Origin: Calditrichota bacterium
GTDB lineage: Bacteria > Electryoneota > AABM5-125-24 > Hatepunaeales > Hatepunaeaceae
Direction of reading: 5' to 3'
Length of the DNA: 64,000 nucleotides
NCBI GenBank assembly: GCA_018644935.1
Contig: JABGPL010000001.1
Span: 26,515 to 90,514, forward strand
Positions 35,391-44,835 of the stretch are shown here, one piece after another (position 1 is the stretch's first letter; each line of letters starts with the position of its first letter). Under the pieces are notes generated by a model. That model was not told the origin of the DNA. It did no database searches and worked only from the letters and a program-made list of their open reading frames with translations. The position numbers and the translations under genes are program-made.

Positions 35391-37595
35391 CTACCGAATC
35401 AGATTAATTTTTTGAACTGAGTGAGAATCTCCGGCTTCTAACCCAATGAAATATACTCCTGCCGGGTTGTGCTCAGCGTTCCAGATAACCGAGTGATTAC
35501 CCCGTGCAAATTCAGCGTTTAACAGGTTTTGTAATCTTCTGCCAGATAGATCATAAATCATAATACTAACATGCGAGGCAATTGGCAGTCCAAACGAAAC
35601 TGTTGTTTGTGAGTTGAATGGATTGGGATATGGTGCATTTAACCGTATTTCACCTGGCAGTACTACATTTACGATCGGTATATCAAGTGCTATTCGGCAG
35701 TCATATACTGAGAAATTACTATTATCCGCAACATAAGCAAAACCATCTCGGAATTGAACCGCCCAGGCATCATCGGTCTCATAAAAACCTGTTTCCTGAG
35801 GCCATCCGGGATTAGATGCAAGTTCGAATACTCTTATACCTCCAATTCCGTTGGCAACAAAACCGAATGAACCGTCATCGCTGAAACTGAGGTTATGCAT
35901 TTCGGCGTCAAATGGTCTTGACACAATTCGTCCAAGTAGTTGAGGTTGAGTAGGATCTGAAATATCAAACAATCGATACCAACTATTCCATATGCGGATA
36001 TACAACATTTCATGGTCAATGTCGATTTCCCTTATCCCATCAATCGTATCGCATTCGTAGAACAAGTCGGGATTTTCAGGATCTGAAACATCAATAAGCT
36101 GGAATCCATGGTTTGTGCGAAAACCGGCAACCCTATTATCAACATCGAGGTGACTTTGATAATTCGCTGATTGGAAAAAGCCCATTTGTGCCGGATTAGT
36201 TCTGTCACTGATATCAACAATATGCAGACCATTGCAGCTGGTAAAATAGGCAATTCCATCAGCACAAACACTCTCTGTGGTATGGGTGCCTTCCGGAATA
36301 TCCATTCTGCCGATAAGCTCAAGGCTCATTGAATCATTGATTCCACAGATGTTGTATCCGGACACGCGATTTGAAAACGCTATTGTATCCTGATTGATAA
36401 GGCTTAGCGACAAGGAGGCATCTCTAAACTGTCGGGGAGATAGTCGATGGTCTAACGAGTATTCCTGAATTTGGTCTAAATTACCAATATCCAAAATGCT
36501 TAGACCATTCTGATAATCAACAATTGCCCGATCCTCAGAAAGGATTAAATTGCTTGCTCTTCCTGGAAAGTTGGCGAATCCATGGATAAAGGGATTTTCC
36601 GGGTTGGATATGTCCTGAGCACTAAACAGGTTACCTACGCCGTAATATAATTTATCGTTCTGAATTTTATATTCCCATGACATAGCCATAAGGAAAGGAT
36701 CACAATTCACTTGCACCGCCTCAGGATTTTCCAGATCGGAAAAGTCAACTTTGATTAGATTCCCTTCACCAGAAACGGATATTCCCTGGATATATGCCAC
36801 ACGCCCAACGTGAAATAAACCACGCAACCCACTAATTCGAGCGGGATTCCAGTTATAACGCTGGTCAATATCTTCGGTTTCGAAATAAACGATCTCACTC
36901 TCACATCGACAGAAGCATAGCTCTTCGTCAACTGAAATCCTCCGGATTCTCTCTTGGAAATCAATTCTTTCTATATGCTCTATGTTATCTAAATCACTGA
37001 TATCAAAGATATCCAACCAGTATCCGTTATGGTCCTCCTCACAACCTATATAGAGCCGATCCTCACTGGCATCAGAAGCCCAGACATTCCTAAAACCATC
37101 CACATGTAATTCTGCTGCCAGGACAGGATTACGAATGTCAGAAACATCAATGAACTCTACATTATTCCCCCTTTCAGAAATCAACAAATTATTGACCAGA
37201 CAAATGCCGAATATAGATATATCAGTTTCAGAGATGAGTTCGATATTGTTAATATCAGATATGTCAAAGATATAAAGTGCTCGAACTGAGCAAATAAAGA
37301 CAATTGATTCCTCATTTATAAAAATATATTTACCCTCAGGAGGAAAATTTTCTAAATCAAAAGAACCAATTAGTGGAAATCTACCAGGCGACCTGATGTC
37401 TATTATCTTAAGTAAAAATTCTTCACCCGTAAGGCATGCAATGGAGTCTTTTACAACAAAATCCTCAACCATTCCCCACCTTTGGTACTGGTAAGAGGAA
37501 ACAAAGCTGACATCAGAAGAATCCTGTGCGGACAGGATTGGTGCATGCGAAAAGGTCTGAATAAGGATTAAAAGAAGAACAAATGCATATTTCAT
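35391..37595 (-). CDS. LVIVD-repeat beta-propeller protein, T9SS-secreted
   Basis: A secreted protein of 734 aa. ATG at 37595 with ATAGAGGCAAAA; the signal peptide ends near ILSAQ (about residue 24). The body (35-640) is a string of about ten LVIVD-type repeats of roughly 45-60 aa, each with IxDISDxxNP and a following hydrophobic strand (for example FIDVSDIRNPVLAAEL, LFDISDPTQPQLLG, LIDVSDPENPDLF). Such repeats build beta-propellers at the cell surface. The end is a T9SS sorting domain (about 650-734: YPNPFNSQT, AGVYFIGLEAG, KINLIR). It lacks the GWN and DExGxF modules found in its larger neighbours. No catalytic residues are recognised. Confidence 0.87.
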   Translation of the reverse strand: MKYAFVLLLILIQTFSHAPILSAQDSSDVSFVSSYQYQRWGMVEDFVVKDSIACLTGEEFLLKIIDIRSPGRFPLIGSFDLENFPPEGKYIFINEESIVFICSVRALYIFDISDINNIELISETDISIFGICLVNNLLISERGNNVEFIDVSDIRNPVLAAELHVDGFRNVWASDASEDRLYIGCEEDHNGYWLDIFDISDLDNIEHIERIDFQERIRRISVDEELCFCRCESEIVYFETEDIDQRYNWNPARISGLRGLFHVGRVAYIQGISVSGEGNLIKVDFSDLENPEAVQVNCDPFLMAMSWEYKIQNDKLYYGVGNLFSAQDISNPENPFIHGFANFPGRASNLILSEDRAIVDYQNGLSILDIGNLDQIQEYSLDHRLSPRQFRDASLSLSLINQDTIAFSNRVSGYNICGINDSMSLELIGRMDIPEGTHTTESVCADGIAYFTSCNGLHIVDISDRTNPAQMGFFQSANYQSHLDVDNRVAGFRTNHGFQLIDVSDPENPDLFYECDTIDGIREIDIDHEMLYIRIWNSWYRLFDISDPTQPQLLGRIVSRPFDAEMHNLSFSDDGSFGFVANGIGGIRVFELASNPGWPQETGFYETDDAWAVQFRDGFAYVADNSNFSVYDCRIALDIPIVNVVLPGEIRLNAPYPNPFNSQTTVSFGLPIASHVSIMIYDLSGRRLQNLLNAEFARGNHSVIWNAEHNPAGVYFIGLEAGDSHSVQKINLIR

Positions 37596-37672
37596 TTTTG
37601 CCTCTATCGTAAATGCTCTGACGAATAGTTAAATACTAAATAAATCCCATACAAACAAAACTCTAATGTAAT

Positions 37673-37701
37673 AATATAAGGATTTGCTGAATTGATGTCA
37701 A
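37673..37701 (-). promoter_or_regulatory. Strong promoter of the LVIVD-repeat gene
   Basis: Minus strand: TTGACA (37701-37696), 17 nt, TATATT (37678-37673), the same boxes and spacing as the imuB promoter. The leader is about 70 nt. The remaining 37596-37906 gap holds this promoter and the hairpin at 37761. Confidence 0.62.
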
Positions 37702-37760
37702 TGTGCAGTAACCTTTTGAATAATTACGTGTACACCGATTTTCTTTAACAGGCAAAACCG

Positions 37761-37791
37761 AACCACCCGGCAGAATTTCTGCCGGGTGGTT
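37761..37791 (-). terminator. Perfect 15-bp hairpin after the 2192-aa protease gene
   Basis: AACCACCCGGCAGAA and its exact inverse are separated by one base (37761-37791). It lies 116 nt past the stop of the M6 protease gene, reading leftwards, and is followed by CGGTTTTG. A short U-tract makes it a plausible terminator. Confidence 0.65.
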
Positions 37792-37906
37792 GAACCATCT
37801 CCTTCCATGTTAGTCACCAGACCTTATATCCAATGCGGCCGGTCACTAACGCGAAATTGTTCTGGGTTCGAAAGCTCAAGCATGGCTTGAGCACTCCGTG
37901 AAGGGG

Positions 37907-40900
37907 TTATTTCACAAGCATGACCTTGCTGACACCGGAAAATCCAATTGCTTCCATTCTTACTAAATAGATACCGGACGCCTGAGCTTTCGCATCCCAA
38001 GTAATTGAATGGTGACCTGCAGGTTGCTCGCTATTTGCGATTGTAGCAACAACACGACCCGAAAGGTCGAAGACCTTGATTGAAACCTGAGCTGCTTCCG
38101 GCAATCCGTAGGCTAATCTTGTAATTGCATTGAACGGGTTCGGATATGCTGATGACAGGTAGAAATGCTCTGGTGCGAGATTAGTTACAGTTACATCGAG
38201 TACTGTAAAACCGTCTGAATTGTAGACCAAACCATTGCCCTCTAGTATTGAACCAACTGTTAGCCCAACCTCTTCCGTCTTTTCGGAATTCCACATCTGT
38301 AAAATGAATGCATCTTTATTGAGCAGACCTTCAACTATCTCGGTTTCGAGTTCATCTCCCCAGACGGCGATACCACAGCGACCGTCATCATCAATAATTC
38401 CAACACCCACGAGTTTGCCATCTGTACTAATTGCAGCAATCTGGTCACCTGCCTGAATGTCAATGCCATCTACTGAATGAACGAGTACATTCATGTTTTC
38501 AGATGTGGTGGTTGGCGCAGTCCAGTGCGATTCTGCTTGAGCGGGATAAATGGCTGCGAGGTTGTCCTCCGGTCCTGGATAAATCAGAACGACATCCTCA
38601 TTTACAAGGATTTGATAACCCTTCCCTTCCTGAAGAGGTTCCATATTTGAGAATTCCCATGCCGGAGAAATAAAATGGCCGAGCTCGTCTTTCATTGTTA
38701 CGATATTATCGATTATATTGGAAACCGCATAAAAATCTGGTGCTCGAATTTCAAGTTCGTACGTTGGGAAATAAGCTATCATGTTCCATCCGCGAGCTAT
38801 CTCCACATCCGCATTAAACGGTATTGACTCACCAGACCACATCACTTCGACGGCTTCATCCAGATTGACCTGATACCCCTGCGCCAAATCCCAGAAATCA
38901 ATATTGCAGAATCCCCAGGACGGTGAATAAAAATGACCAATCTCATCCTTCATCAACAGTACATGATGTCTGTCTTCGTTTATGCGAAGCTGCTCCATCA
39001 TCAATGGAACACTGGGACCGCGATCTTCCCCGTTCTCGAAAAATTCATCGTTGGGAACTATATTTATGGACATCATGTTCCAACCAGCGTGCATGTCAAA
39101 TGCAAGGTCACGACCTGATACCGCCTCCAAGCGAACGACTGTGAATCCGTTTCCTGCCCAGAGACGAGGGCCATCAACCCATTCTACTAAACCACCATAT
39201 TCAATGTCTTCGACATCGTCCCAAATTCTGAAATTAAAACCTTCACCGGGCACGAAACCATTATTCTGATTTTGCTCTGCACCCCAGGCACTCAGCCCGA
39301 GCCTCTCTCCCTGCTCCCACACAGCACCTCCAGCAAGAACGTTGTCCGAAGTAAAGACACCGATCTCCCAACCAGTTGGAACTTCTTCCTCCTCAAAAAT
39401 ACAGGCGAGGACGAGAAGGCTGTGATTAACATCTGTAACTTCAAATTCATTAAAATGGCGCAATTCAGGAATCTGATCTCCACCAATTTCGAGAACAACG
39501 TCAATTACGACCTCGCGGTTCTGAGGATCGTTTGAAAATATTACAATGGAAGCACTATACATTTCTTCATTTTCAAGTTCTGAGGGATCGACTGTAAGGA
39601 TTACATCAATCTCATCTCCCGGGGCAACTGAACCATCATCAGGCTCAACTGATAACCACGTATCAGGATTATCCATCCCCGCGTCGAGAACCAACCAGGT
39701 ATCCCCTTCCCACATGCCGTGCCATACATATTGACCGTCATGTCCAAGACCTATGCCTTCGCTTCCCTCATTTGAGGCAACCTCAAAGCTGCTGACCAAA
39801 TTCAACTCCAAATTCTCATTCACCGAGAACTGGAAAATGTGCTCTGAACCTAACGCCCATAGCGGACTGTTTGGAGTTTCCGGCACCCACTCCATTGCAC
39901 CAATAGCTTCATTTTCAGTAAGATGCATGTACTCCATTACAGCCACTTCCCGGAAATTTTCCAACCCAAAAACATGAATTGTAAAATCGTCCTGCACCCA
40001 TGAGGATACATAGGTATAATCTTCCTCATCACATGCCATACCACCGGGCATTTCAATCGGCATTGCGATGTTCCGGACCTGACGACCATCACGGTCAATA
40101 ATTGTGATTGTCTCGGTTCCCCAATTTCCAATCCAGAAATCATCTCCATCATAAGTTATCCTGGTAGATGCTTCAGGAATTTCAAAAGTTTCAACAATGT
40201 CACCATCTTCTGGATCAAGACCAATCAACATTGGTTCAGCTACGTCCTGCTCATTGAAATTGAGACAAACACCCCACATAATATCTCCATCCCAGGCGAG
40301 ACCAGCTGTAAACATATAGGGTACATCATATTCTGCAATAACATCACCAGGATCATCACGCTGCGGTCTGTTAATGTTTCTAATGGGAGCGACCTGTGAC
40401 TTAACTTTATTAATTGAAATCCGTTGATTATTATTGTCCGCAAGCGAGACTGGATGCAGAACCTTGTTCCATATATTGAGATTCACATTAAATGAACTGC
40501 TGTTATCAAACCTGTCAACAATGCTCCGGACGTTGCGAACAGCCCGGTCACGCTGGAAGTTTTCTTCCTCGATGTTTATATCGAATAGCAAATTACCGGC
40601 ATCTCGACCTGCAATATTACCAATAGTGATGATTTCTTCAATTGGCTCATCATCGATATCCATTACCAGACGAATTTCGCTGCCGTCTTCTGGATTAGTT
40701 ACTATTTCAGGCGGATTTGCCTCAATTACCAAACCTCTGGCACGAATGAATAAATCGACATCAATAAGTTCCCAGTCCGCATGAGCATCACCTGGATCGT
40801 CACCTTCAATGATAAAGCTCCTGTTCACCTGTGTTCCTTCATCCGTCAGGTTCCACCATCCCGCGCCCTGTTCATCTGGAGCATACTCACCACCGGGTGC

Positions 40901-43900
40901 AGGTCCATACATAATTGCGAAATCTTCGCCCTGTTCAAATTGAACCCAATCTTCCTGATCAAATTCGATAGTTATCCACATATCCTCAATATTATCAAAG
41001 TCAAACGGATCAAGACGGTCTATGCGACCTTCCCACATCAATTGCTCAAGATTATAATCACCATCCAGGCTGTAGACCCTGAGGTCACATGGAGCGTTGG
41101 GATTTGGTCCGGCATTTAGAGGCATAAATACAATACTCTGGAGCTCAAACAAATCTGGAGCTGTGAATATTGTTTTTGACCAGTAATTTTCTGTTGTAAA
41201 CAATAGGCTTGGTTCTCCGTCATCATACCCAATAATGTCTTCACCCTGCTCACCACCGCCTTCGACCCCGATCCCGAATAGGTTGACTTCAACAATGTCA
41301 TCATTGGGATCATTTGAAAATACTGATACGAGTCCTTCATAATTGCCTATTTCTTCAGGTTCAAAAGCAACCGTTACATCCACATCTTCTCCTACTGGAA
41401 GCTCAATAGCATCCTCGAATTCCAAACTAAAATAATCACCTTCAATCAGAATATTTTCAACTATCAAAACATCGGTGCCAACATTCACTATTGTAATATC
41501 AAGTTCGCGAACCCGGCGAATTCCGAGACGACCGAAATCAACTTCTTCAGGATCTACAACAATTGCTGGAGCTCCCTCTACTTCCATCGTTATGTTTACC
41601 GAGATGTCAGGGTTGTCTTCATCATTTGAGAGAATATGCAGATCCGCTTCATATACTCCCGCTTGTAACCCTTCTGAATCTAAAATCACAAAAATATCAG
41701 TTTCACGACCGGGTGCTATTTCTCCCTGGGTCGGTTCGTATGCGATCCATTGACTTGCAAAATCGCGACCTATAGCAATGCAAAGCCCTTCTTCAATTCG
41801 ACCAGCCTCACCATAAACAATAGTAGAGCCTAAAGTACCGTCCCCATTTTCAAAGCCAACCGCACTCCACTCGCCGTCAACGCCCTGTTGTGGACCGTAT
41901 TGATAAAGAACTATTCCCAGACCAGAAAATACCGCCTGGAAAGTAGAGGTAATATTCTCTTCATCGAATGGAGGCACATTCACCCAAGACACAACAGCAA
42001 GATCCTCCTCGTTTGTCCAGAAATACATCTCTCCACCATCCATAGGATTCCAATCGCGATTCAGCACCTGGAACAAATTGTTTGGTTCAGCTCGATTTGG
42101 GGCTCGAGGTAATACCTCCCACGGTGCGTCTGCATAATTATCGAAGGTGATAAACCCATTTGAACAGATTCGGAGCTGTTCAAATTCCTCATCATACCAC
42201 GGGAATTGGAATCCGAGCTGAATCCACTGACTAGACCAATCATCAGCAACCTCAAGTCTCTGCCCTATTTCTGAAATGTCAATCCATTGATATCCAGGTC
42301 CGTCTTCTTCATCGCTGTCTACCCAATAGTAGCCCTCTTCATCGGGTTCGCCCCTGGCATCACGCCGTGGTCGATTGGCATCTTCTTGAATAGCAGCACG
42401 ATAGTTATTTATCTCATCAATTTGCGATTGTGTTGCGAATCCATGTTTGTAGGCCTGTTGTGCGACATCGCTCGGTACCTCAATTGTGCGAACGGGACCA
42501 ACACCTCGAACTCCACGAGCAGATTTATCTCGATCTGGTTCTTCAATTATCTCGAGCTCAGAATCCCAGGCGAGAACGTCGTTACCAACATTTGAGATCG
42601 TTATCACGTGCTCCCCACCATTTGCGGCCTCAATTGCGAGTGGATCAACCTCAATTGCAGGAGCTTCTACCTCTTCGATATTTGACCTGCCTGGGGTTGG
42701 GTTTTCAAATTCCACCCAGTTATCAGCTCCGTCTTCCTCTCTTCCCAATGACCAATCAGCCTGTTGCTCACCAAAATCAACTATATCAATTTCATCACCA
42801 TTAGGTGCCCATAATCCAACGGTTTCTCCACGTTGATTTAACGTAAAATTCGCATGAATCCCATTCTGCTCCATATCCCGATCCGCCCAGATGATTAAAA
42901 AGTCAGCTGCGGGGATTCTGGTTGCATCTGGAAATAACCACATATCAGGTTCTTCTGCATCATCCGACATTGTATGCCCGGTCAGGTCTACTTCACCATT
43001 TGTGCCGTTATAGATTTCGATCCAGTCATCATATTCACCCTCTGGGTCCCGGAAGGTATTATTATTATTTGACTGGAATTCATTAATAACGATAAATCCC
43101 TCATCATCTCCGGATGAAATGGTGATATCACAGATTGCAATACGGTTTTGAATGACGATATCAGTTATTGCTACGTTTGAGTTTGCTCCAGAATATGCAA
43201 GACTGCTGGGTTCACTCTCAGCATTAAAAGTAGAGTTACGATGGGTTCCCGGGAATGGATCACTTCCATCACCACGGCTTGCTGTAAGTTCGAGTTCATA
43301 TTCGCCATCAGCTTGTTCGAGAGCAACGAGGTAATGTCCTTCGTTCTCATTTCCTGGTGACCATTCGTTATCGTTCTGAGATTCAATCATATTGTCATCA
43401 ATGTGATAAACCAAGAGACCCTGTCCTGGCAATTCAGCATCGAAACCTAATCGCTGTCTATTTTCAATCAGGAAATACTCTGATCTGGCTCTGCCCCTGT
43501 CCCAGAGAACATATGCTGAACCTTCAGTTTCAACGGGTGGAATTCGGACATTTTCAAGGTTTTCATCAAGCACAATTGGCTCAATGAAACCAAGCTGCAT
43601 TTTTGACCATGCATCATAATGAGCTGGACTGGCACCGCGGCCATTCCAGCTACCGCCAGCCATTACCGACCAGTCACCCAAACCTTGAGAACTTCCATCA
43701 CGGTCATATAAATCCGGCAAGTCAAAAAGACCATGTCCCAATTCGTGAGATAAAACACCGATATGTCCATCTTCGGGTACGGTCACAAATGTCCTGACCA
43801 TTACTCCATCGAGCCTAACAGCATTTCCACCGAGACTTGAACAGTGGGACCAGATCATATCTTCATCACCTCTATTGGCTTCGGCTGAAGATCCGGCGTG

Positions 43901-44485
43901 GACAATCGCAACTACATCCACAGTACCATCATCATCATTATCAAATTGTGAGAAATTTAGCTGATTATCAGCGGCAATAACCGCATCTCTTGTCATACCC
44001 TGAGAATTGCGAGGATAATTTCCGATCCCATATTGACCATCGACATAGTAAGCATATGTTCGCTCAAGCCTGATCCAACCTACAACTTCACCAACAACTG
44101 CTACTTCACCATACGAGTTTTCCAGAAACCACTCGCGGAGGCTGCCTGGATCAAGTTCATCAAGACTGAATAAAATCTGTCTGAACATATCAGCATCATT
44201 TTCATTCTGATTAGCACGATTGTCGCTGAAATCGACCAGAATAATCGGCAGACTGATCTCAATATCTACAGGATTATCTCTACGTTGAGAACGTAAATTA
44301 TCAAGAATGTTAACTCCTGGATAATCAATACCACGACTCTGGGCCTCGGCAAATCGACTGAGGACCTGCTCAAGCTGACCTGATGCCCTCAAATGCTCGA
44401 TTGACTCTGGTGAGAGTGGCATTGCATTTAATTCGGCAGACAGAAGTAAAAGTGCTACCAGCAAAATTTGTCTGATGAATTTCAT
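37907..44485 (-). CDS. Giant M6-family metalloprotease with lamin-tail, propeller and GWN modules, T9SS-secreted
   Basis: A secreted protease of 2192 aa. ATG at 44485 behind TAGGAGCTTCA; signal peptide 1-21. The propeptide ends near SQRRDNP (Arg69), and the M6 domain begins ISLPIILVDFSD. The zinc motif HELGHGLFDLPDLYD has His247, Glu248 and His251. Downstream are a lamin-tail domain (about 463-595, INEFQSNNNNTF, WIEIYNGT), a SNGFITFD domain (715-915) preceded by RPRRDARG, ASH domains, a jelly-roll-like segment (1083-1250), a beta-propeller-like block starting at RPQRDDPGD (about 1372-1615), a DExGxF module (1676-1789), a duplicated GWN module (1796-1972), a short module (1992-2098) and the sorting domain (2109-2192, YPNPFNAIT). 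It shares its last 500 residues' layout with two other giants here. Confidence 0.9.
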   Translation of the reverse strand: MKFIRQILLVALLLLSAELNAMPLSPESIEHLRASGQLEQVLSRFAEAQSRGIDYPGVNILDNLRSQRRDNPVDIEISLPIILVDFSDNRANQNENDADMFRQILFSLDELDPGSLREWFLENSYGEVAVVGEVVGWIRLERTYAYYVDGQYGIGNYPRNSQGMTRDAVIAADNQLNFSQFDNDDDGTVDVVAIVHAGSSAEANRGDEDMIWSHCSSLGGNAVRLDGVMVRTFVTVPEDGHIGVLSHELGHGLFDLPDLYDRDGSSQGLGDWSVMAGGSWNGRGASPAHYDAWSKMQLGFIEPIVLDENLENVRIPPVETEGSAYVLWDRGRARSEYFLIENRQRLGFDAELPGQGLLVYHIDDNMIESQNDNEWSPGNENEGHYLVALEQADGEYELELTASRGDGSDPFPGTHRNSTFNAESEPSSLAYSGANSNVAITDIVIQNRIAICDITISSGDDEGFIVINEFQSNNNNTFRDPEGEYDDWIEIYNGTNGEVDLTGHTMSDDAEEPDMWLFPDATRIPAADFLIIWADRDMEQNGIHANFTLNQRGETVGLWAPNGDEIDIVDFGEQQADWSLGREEDGADNWVEFENPTPGRSNIEEVEAPAIEVDPLAIEAANGGEHVITISNVGNDVLAWDSELEIIEEPDRDKSARGVRGVGPVRTIEVPSDVAQQAYKHGFATQSQIDEINNYRAAIQEDANRPRRDARGEPDEEGYYWVDSDEEDGPGYQWIDISEIGQRLEVADDWSSQWIQLGFQFPWYDEEFEQLRICSNGFITFDNYADAPWEVLPRAPNRAEPNNLFQVLNRDWNPMDGGEMYFWTNEEDLAVVSWVNVPPFDEENITSTFQAVFSGLGIVLYQYGPQQGVDGEWSAVGFENGDGTLGSTIVYGEAGRIEEGLCIAIGRDFASQWIAYEPTQGEIAPGRETDIFVILDSEGLQAGVYEADLHILSNDEDNPDISVNITMEVEGAPAIVVDPEEVDFGRLGIRRVRELDITIVNVGTDVLIVENILIEGDYFSLEFEDAIELPVGEDVDVTVAFEPEEIGNYEGLVSVFSNDPNDDIVEVNLFGIGVEGGGEQGEDIIGYDDGEPSLLFTTENYWSKTIFTAPDLFELQSIVFMPLNAGPNPNAPCDLRVYSLDGDYNLEQLMWEGRIDRLDPFDFDNIEDMWITIEFDQEDWVQFEQGEDFAIMYGPAPGGEYAPDEQGAGWWNLTDEGTQVNRSFIIEGDDPGDAHADWELIDVDLFIRARGLVIEANPPEIVTNPEDGSEIRLVMDIDDEPIEEIITIGNIAGRDAGNLLFDINIEEENFQRDRAVRNVRSIVDRFDNSSSFNVNLNIWNKVLHPVSLADNNNQRISINKVKSQVAPIRNINRPQRDDPGDVIAEYDVPYMFTAGLAWDGDIMWGVCLNFNEQDVAEPMLIGLDPEDGDIVETFEIPEASTRITYDGDDFWIGNWGTETITIIDRDGRQVRNIAMPIEMPGGMACDEEDYTYVSSWVQDDFTIHVFGLENFREVAVMEYMHLTENEAIGAMEWVPETPNSPLWALGSEHIFQFSVNENLELNLVSSFEVASNEGSEGIGLGHDGQYVWHGMWEGDTWLVLDAGMDNPDTWLSVEPDDGSVAPGDEIDVILTVDPSELENEEMYSASIVIFSNDPQNREVVIDVVLEIGGDQIPELRHFNEFEVTDVNHSLLVLACIFEEEEVPTGWEIGVFTSDNVLAGGAVWEQGERLGLSAWGAEQNQNNGFVPGEGFNFRIWDDVEDIEYGGLVEWVDGPRLWAGNGFTVVRLEAVSGRDLAFDMHAGWNMMSINIVPNDEFFENGEDRGPSVPLMMEQLRINEDRHHVLLMKDEIGHFYSPSWGFCNIDFWDLAQGYQVNLDEAVEVMWSGESIPFNADVEIARGWNMIAYFPTYELEIRAPDFYAVSNIIDNIVTMKDELGHFISPAWEFSNMEPLQEGKGYQILVNEDVVLIYPGPEDNLAAIYPAQAESHWTAPTTTSENMNVLVHSVDGIDIQAGDQIAAISTDGKLVGVGIIDDDGRCGIAVWGDELETEIVEGLLNKDAFILQMWNSEKTEEVGLTVGSILEGNGLVYNSDGFTVLDVTVTNLAPEHFYLSSAYPNPFNAITRLAYGLPEAAQVSIKVFDLSGRVVATIANSEQPAGHHSITWDAKAQASGIYLVRMEAIGFSGVSKVMLVK

Positions 44486-44576
44486 TGAAGCTCCTAAATA
44501 TTGAAATCATTAAAATTAGAAAAGTGCACATTCAGCTCTTGGAAAAATTCTCAAAAGTGAAATAATGTGAAAATGT

Positions 44577-44605
44577 AATGTACAGAAGTTAACAATGCCT
44601 TACAA
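44577..44605 (-). promoter_or_regulatory. Putative promoter of the 2192-aa protease gene
   Basis: Minus strand: TTGTAA (44605-44600), 17 nt, TACATT (44582-44577), leader about 85 nt. It is divergent from the promoter at 44733. Confidence 0.45.
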
Positions 44606-44732
44606 GTTATTTGGTCACATTTCCAGCAAAAAAAACCCTACAGCATGGGAAAGTATCCTTGTATAATGATTCTAAGAGTATGGAGAAGTTTGAGTCATGA
44701 ATTTAAACCACCACCAAAGCAACAACTTTTAC

Positions 44733-44761
44733 TTGACAAATTTCAGTTAAGTATATATATT
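44733..44761 (+). promoter_or_regulatory. Strong promoter of the 1456-aa beta-helix gene
   Basis: TTGACA (44733-44738), 17 nt, TATATT (44756-44761). The spacer contains TTCAGT three bases after the -35, as in the imuB and LVIVD-gene promoters (three or four bases). The 350-nt gap between the two divergent giants holds this and the opposing promoter; nothing else is seen. Confidence 0.62.
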
Positions 44762-44835
44762 TCTTTACTGTCAGAGAATGTGCTGTACCATTCAGCTACT
44801 TAAGTTTTCGAAACGTATTCGCCTGGAGGTTTGAG

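Noticed and set aside
42430..42836. Overlapping plus-strand open frames opposite the 2192-aa protease
   Set aside because: Several frames are open at once because the minus-strand gene is GC-skewed in codon usage there; none has a start signal or domain.
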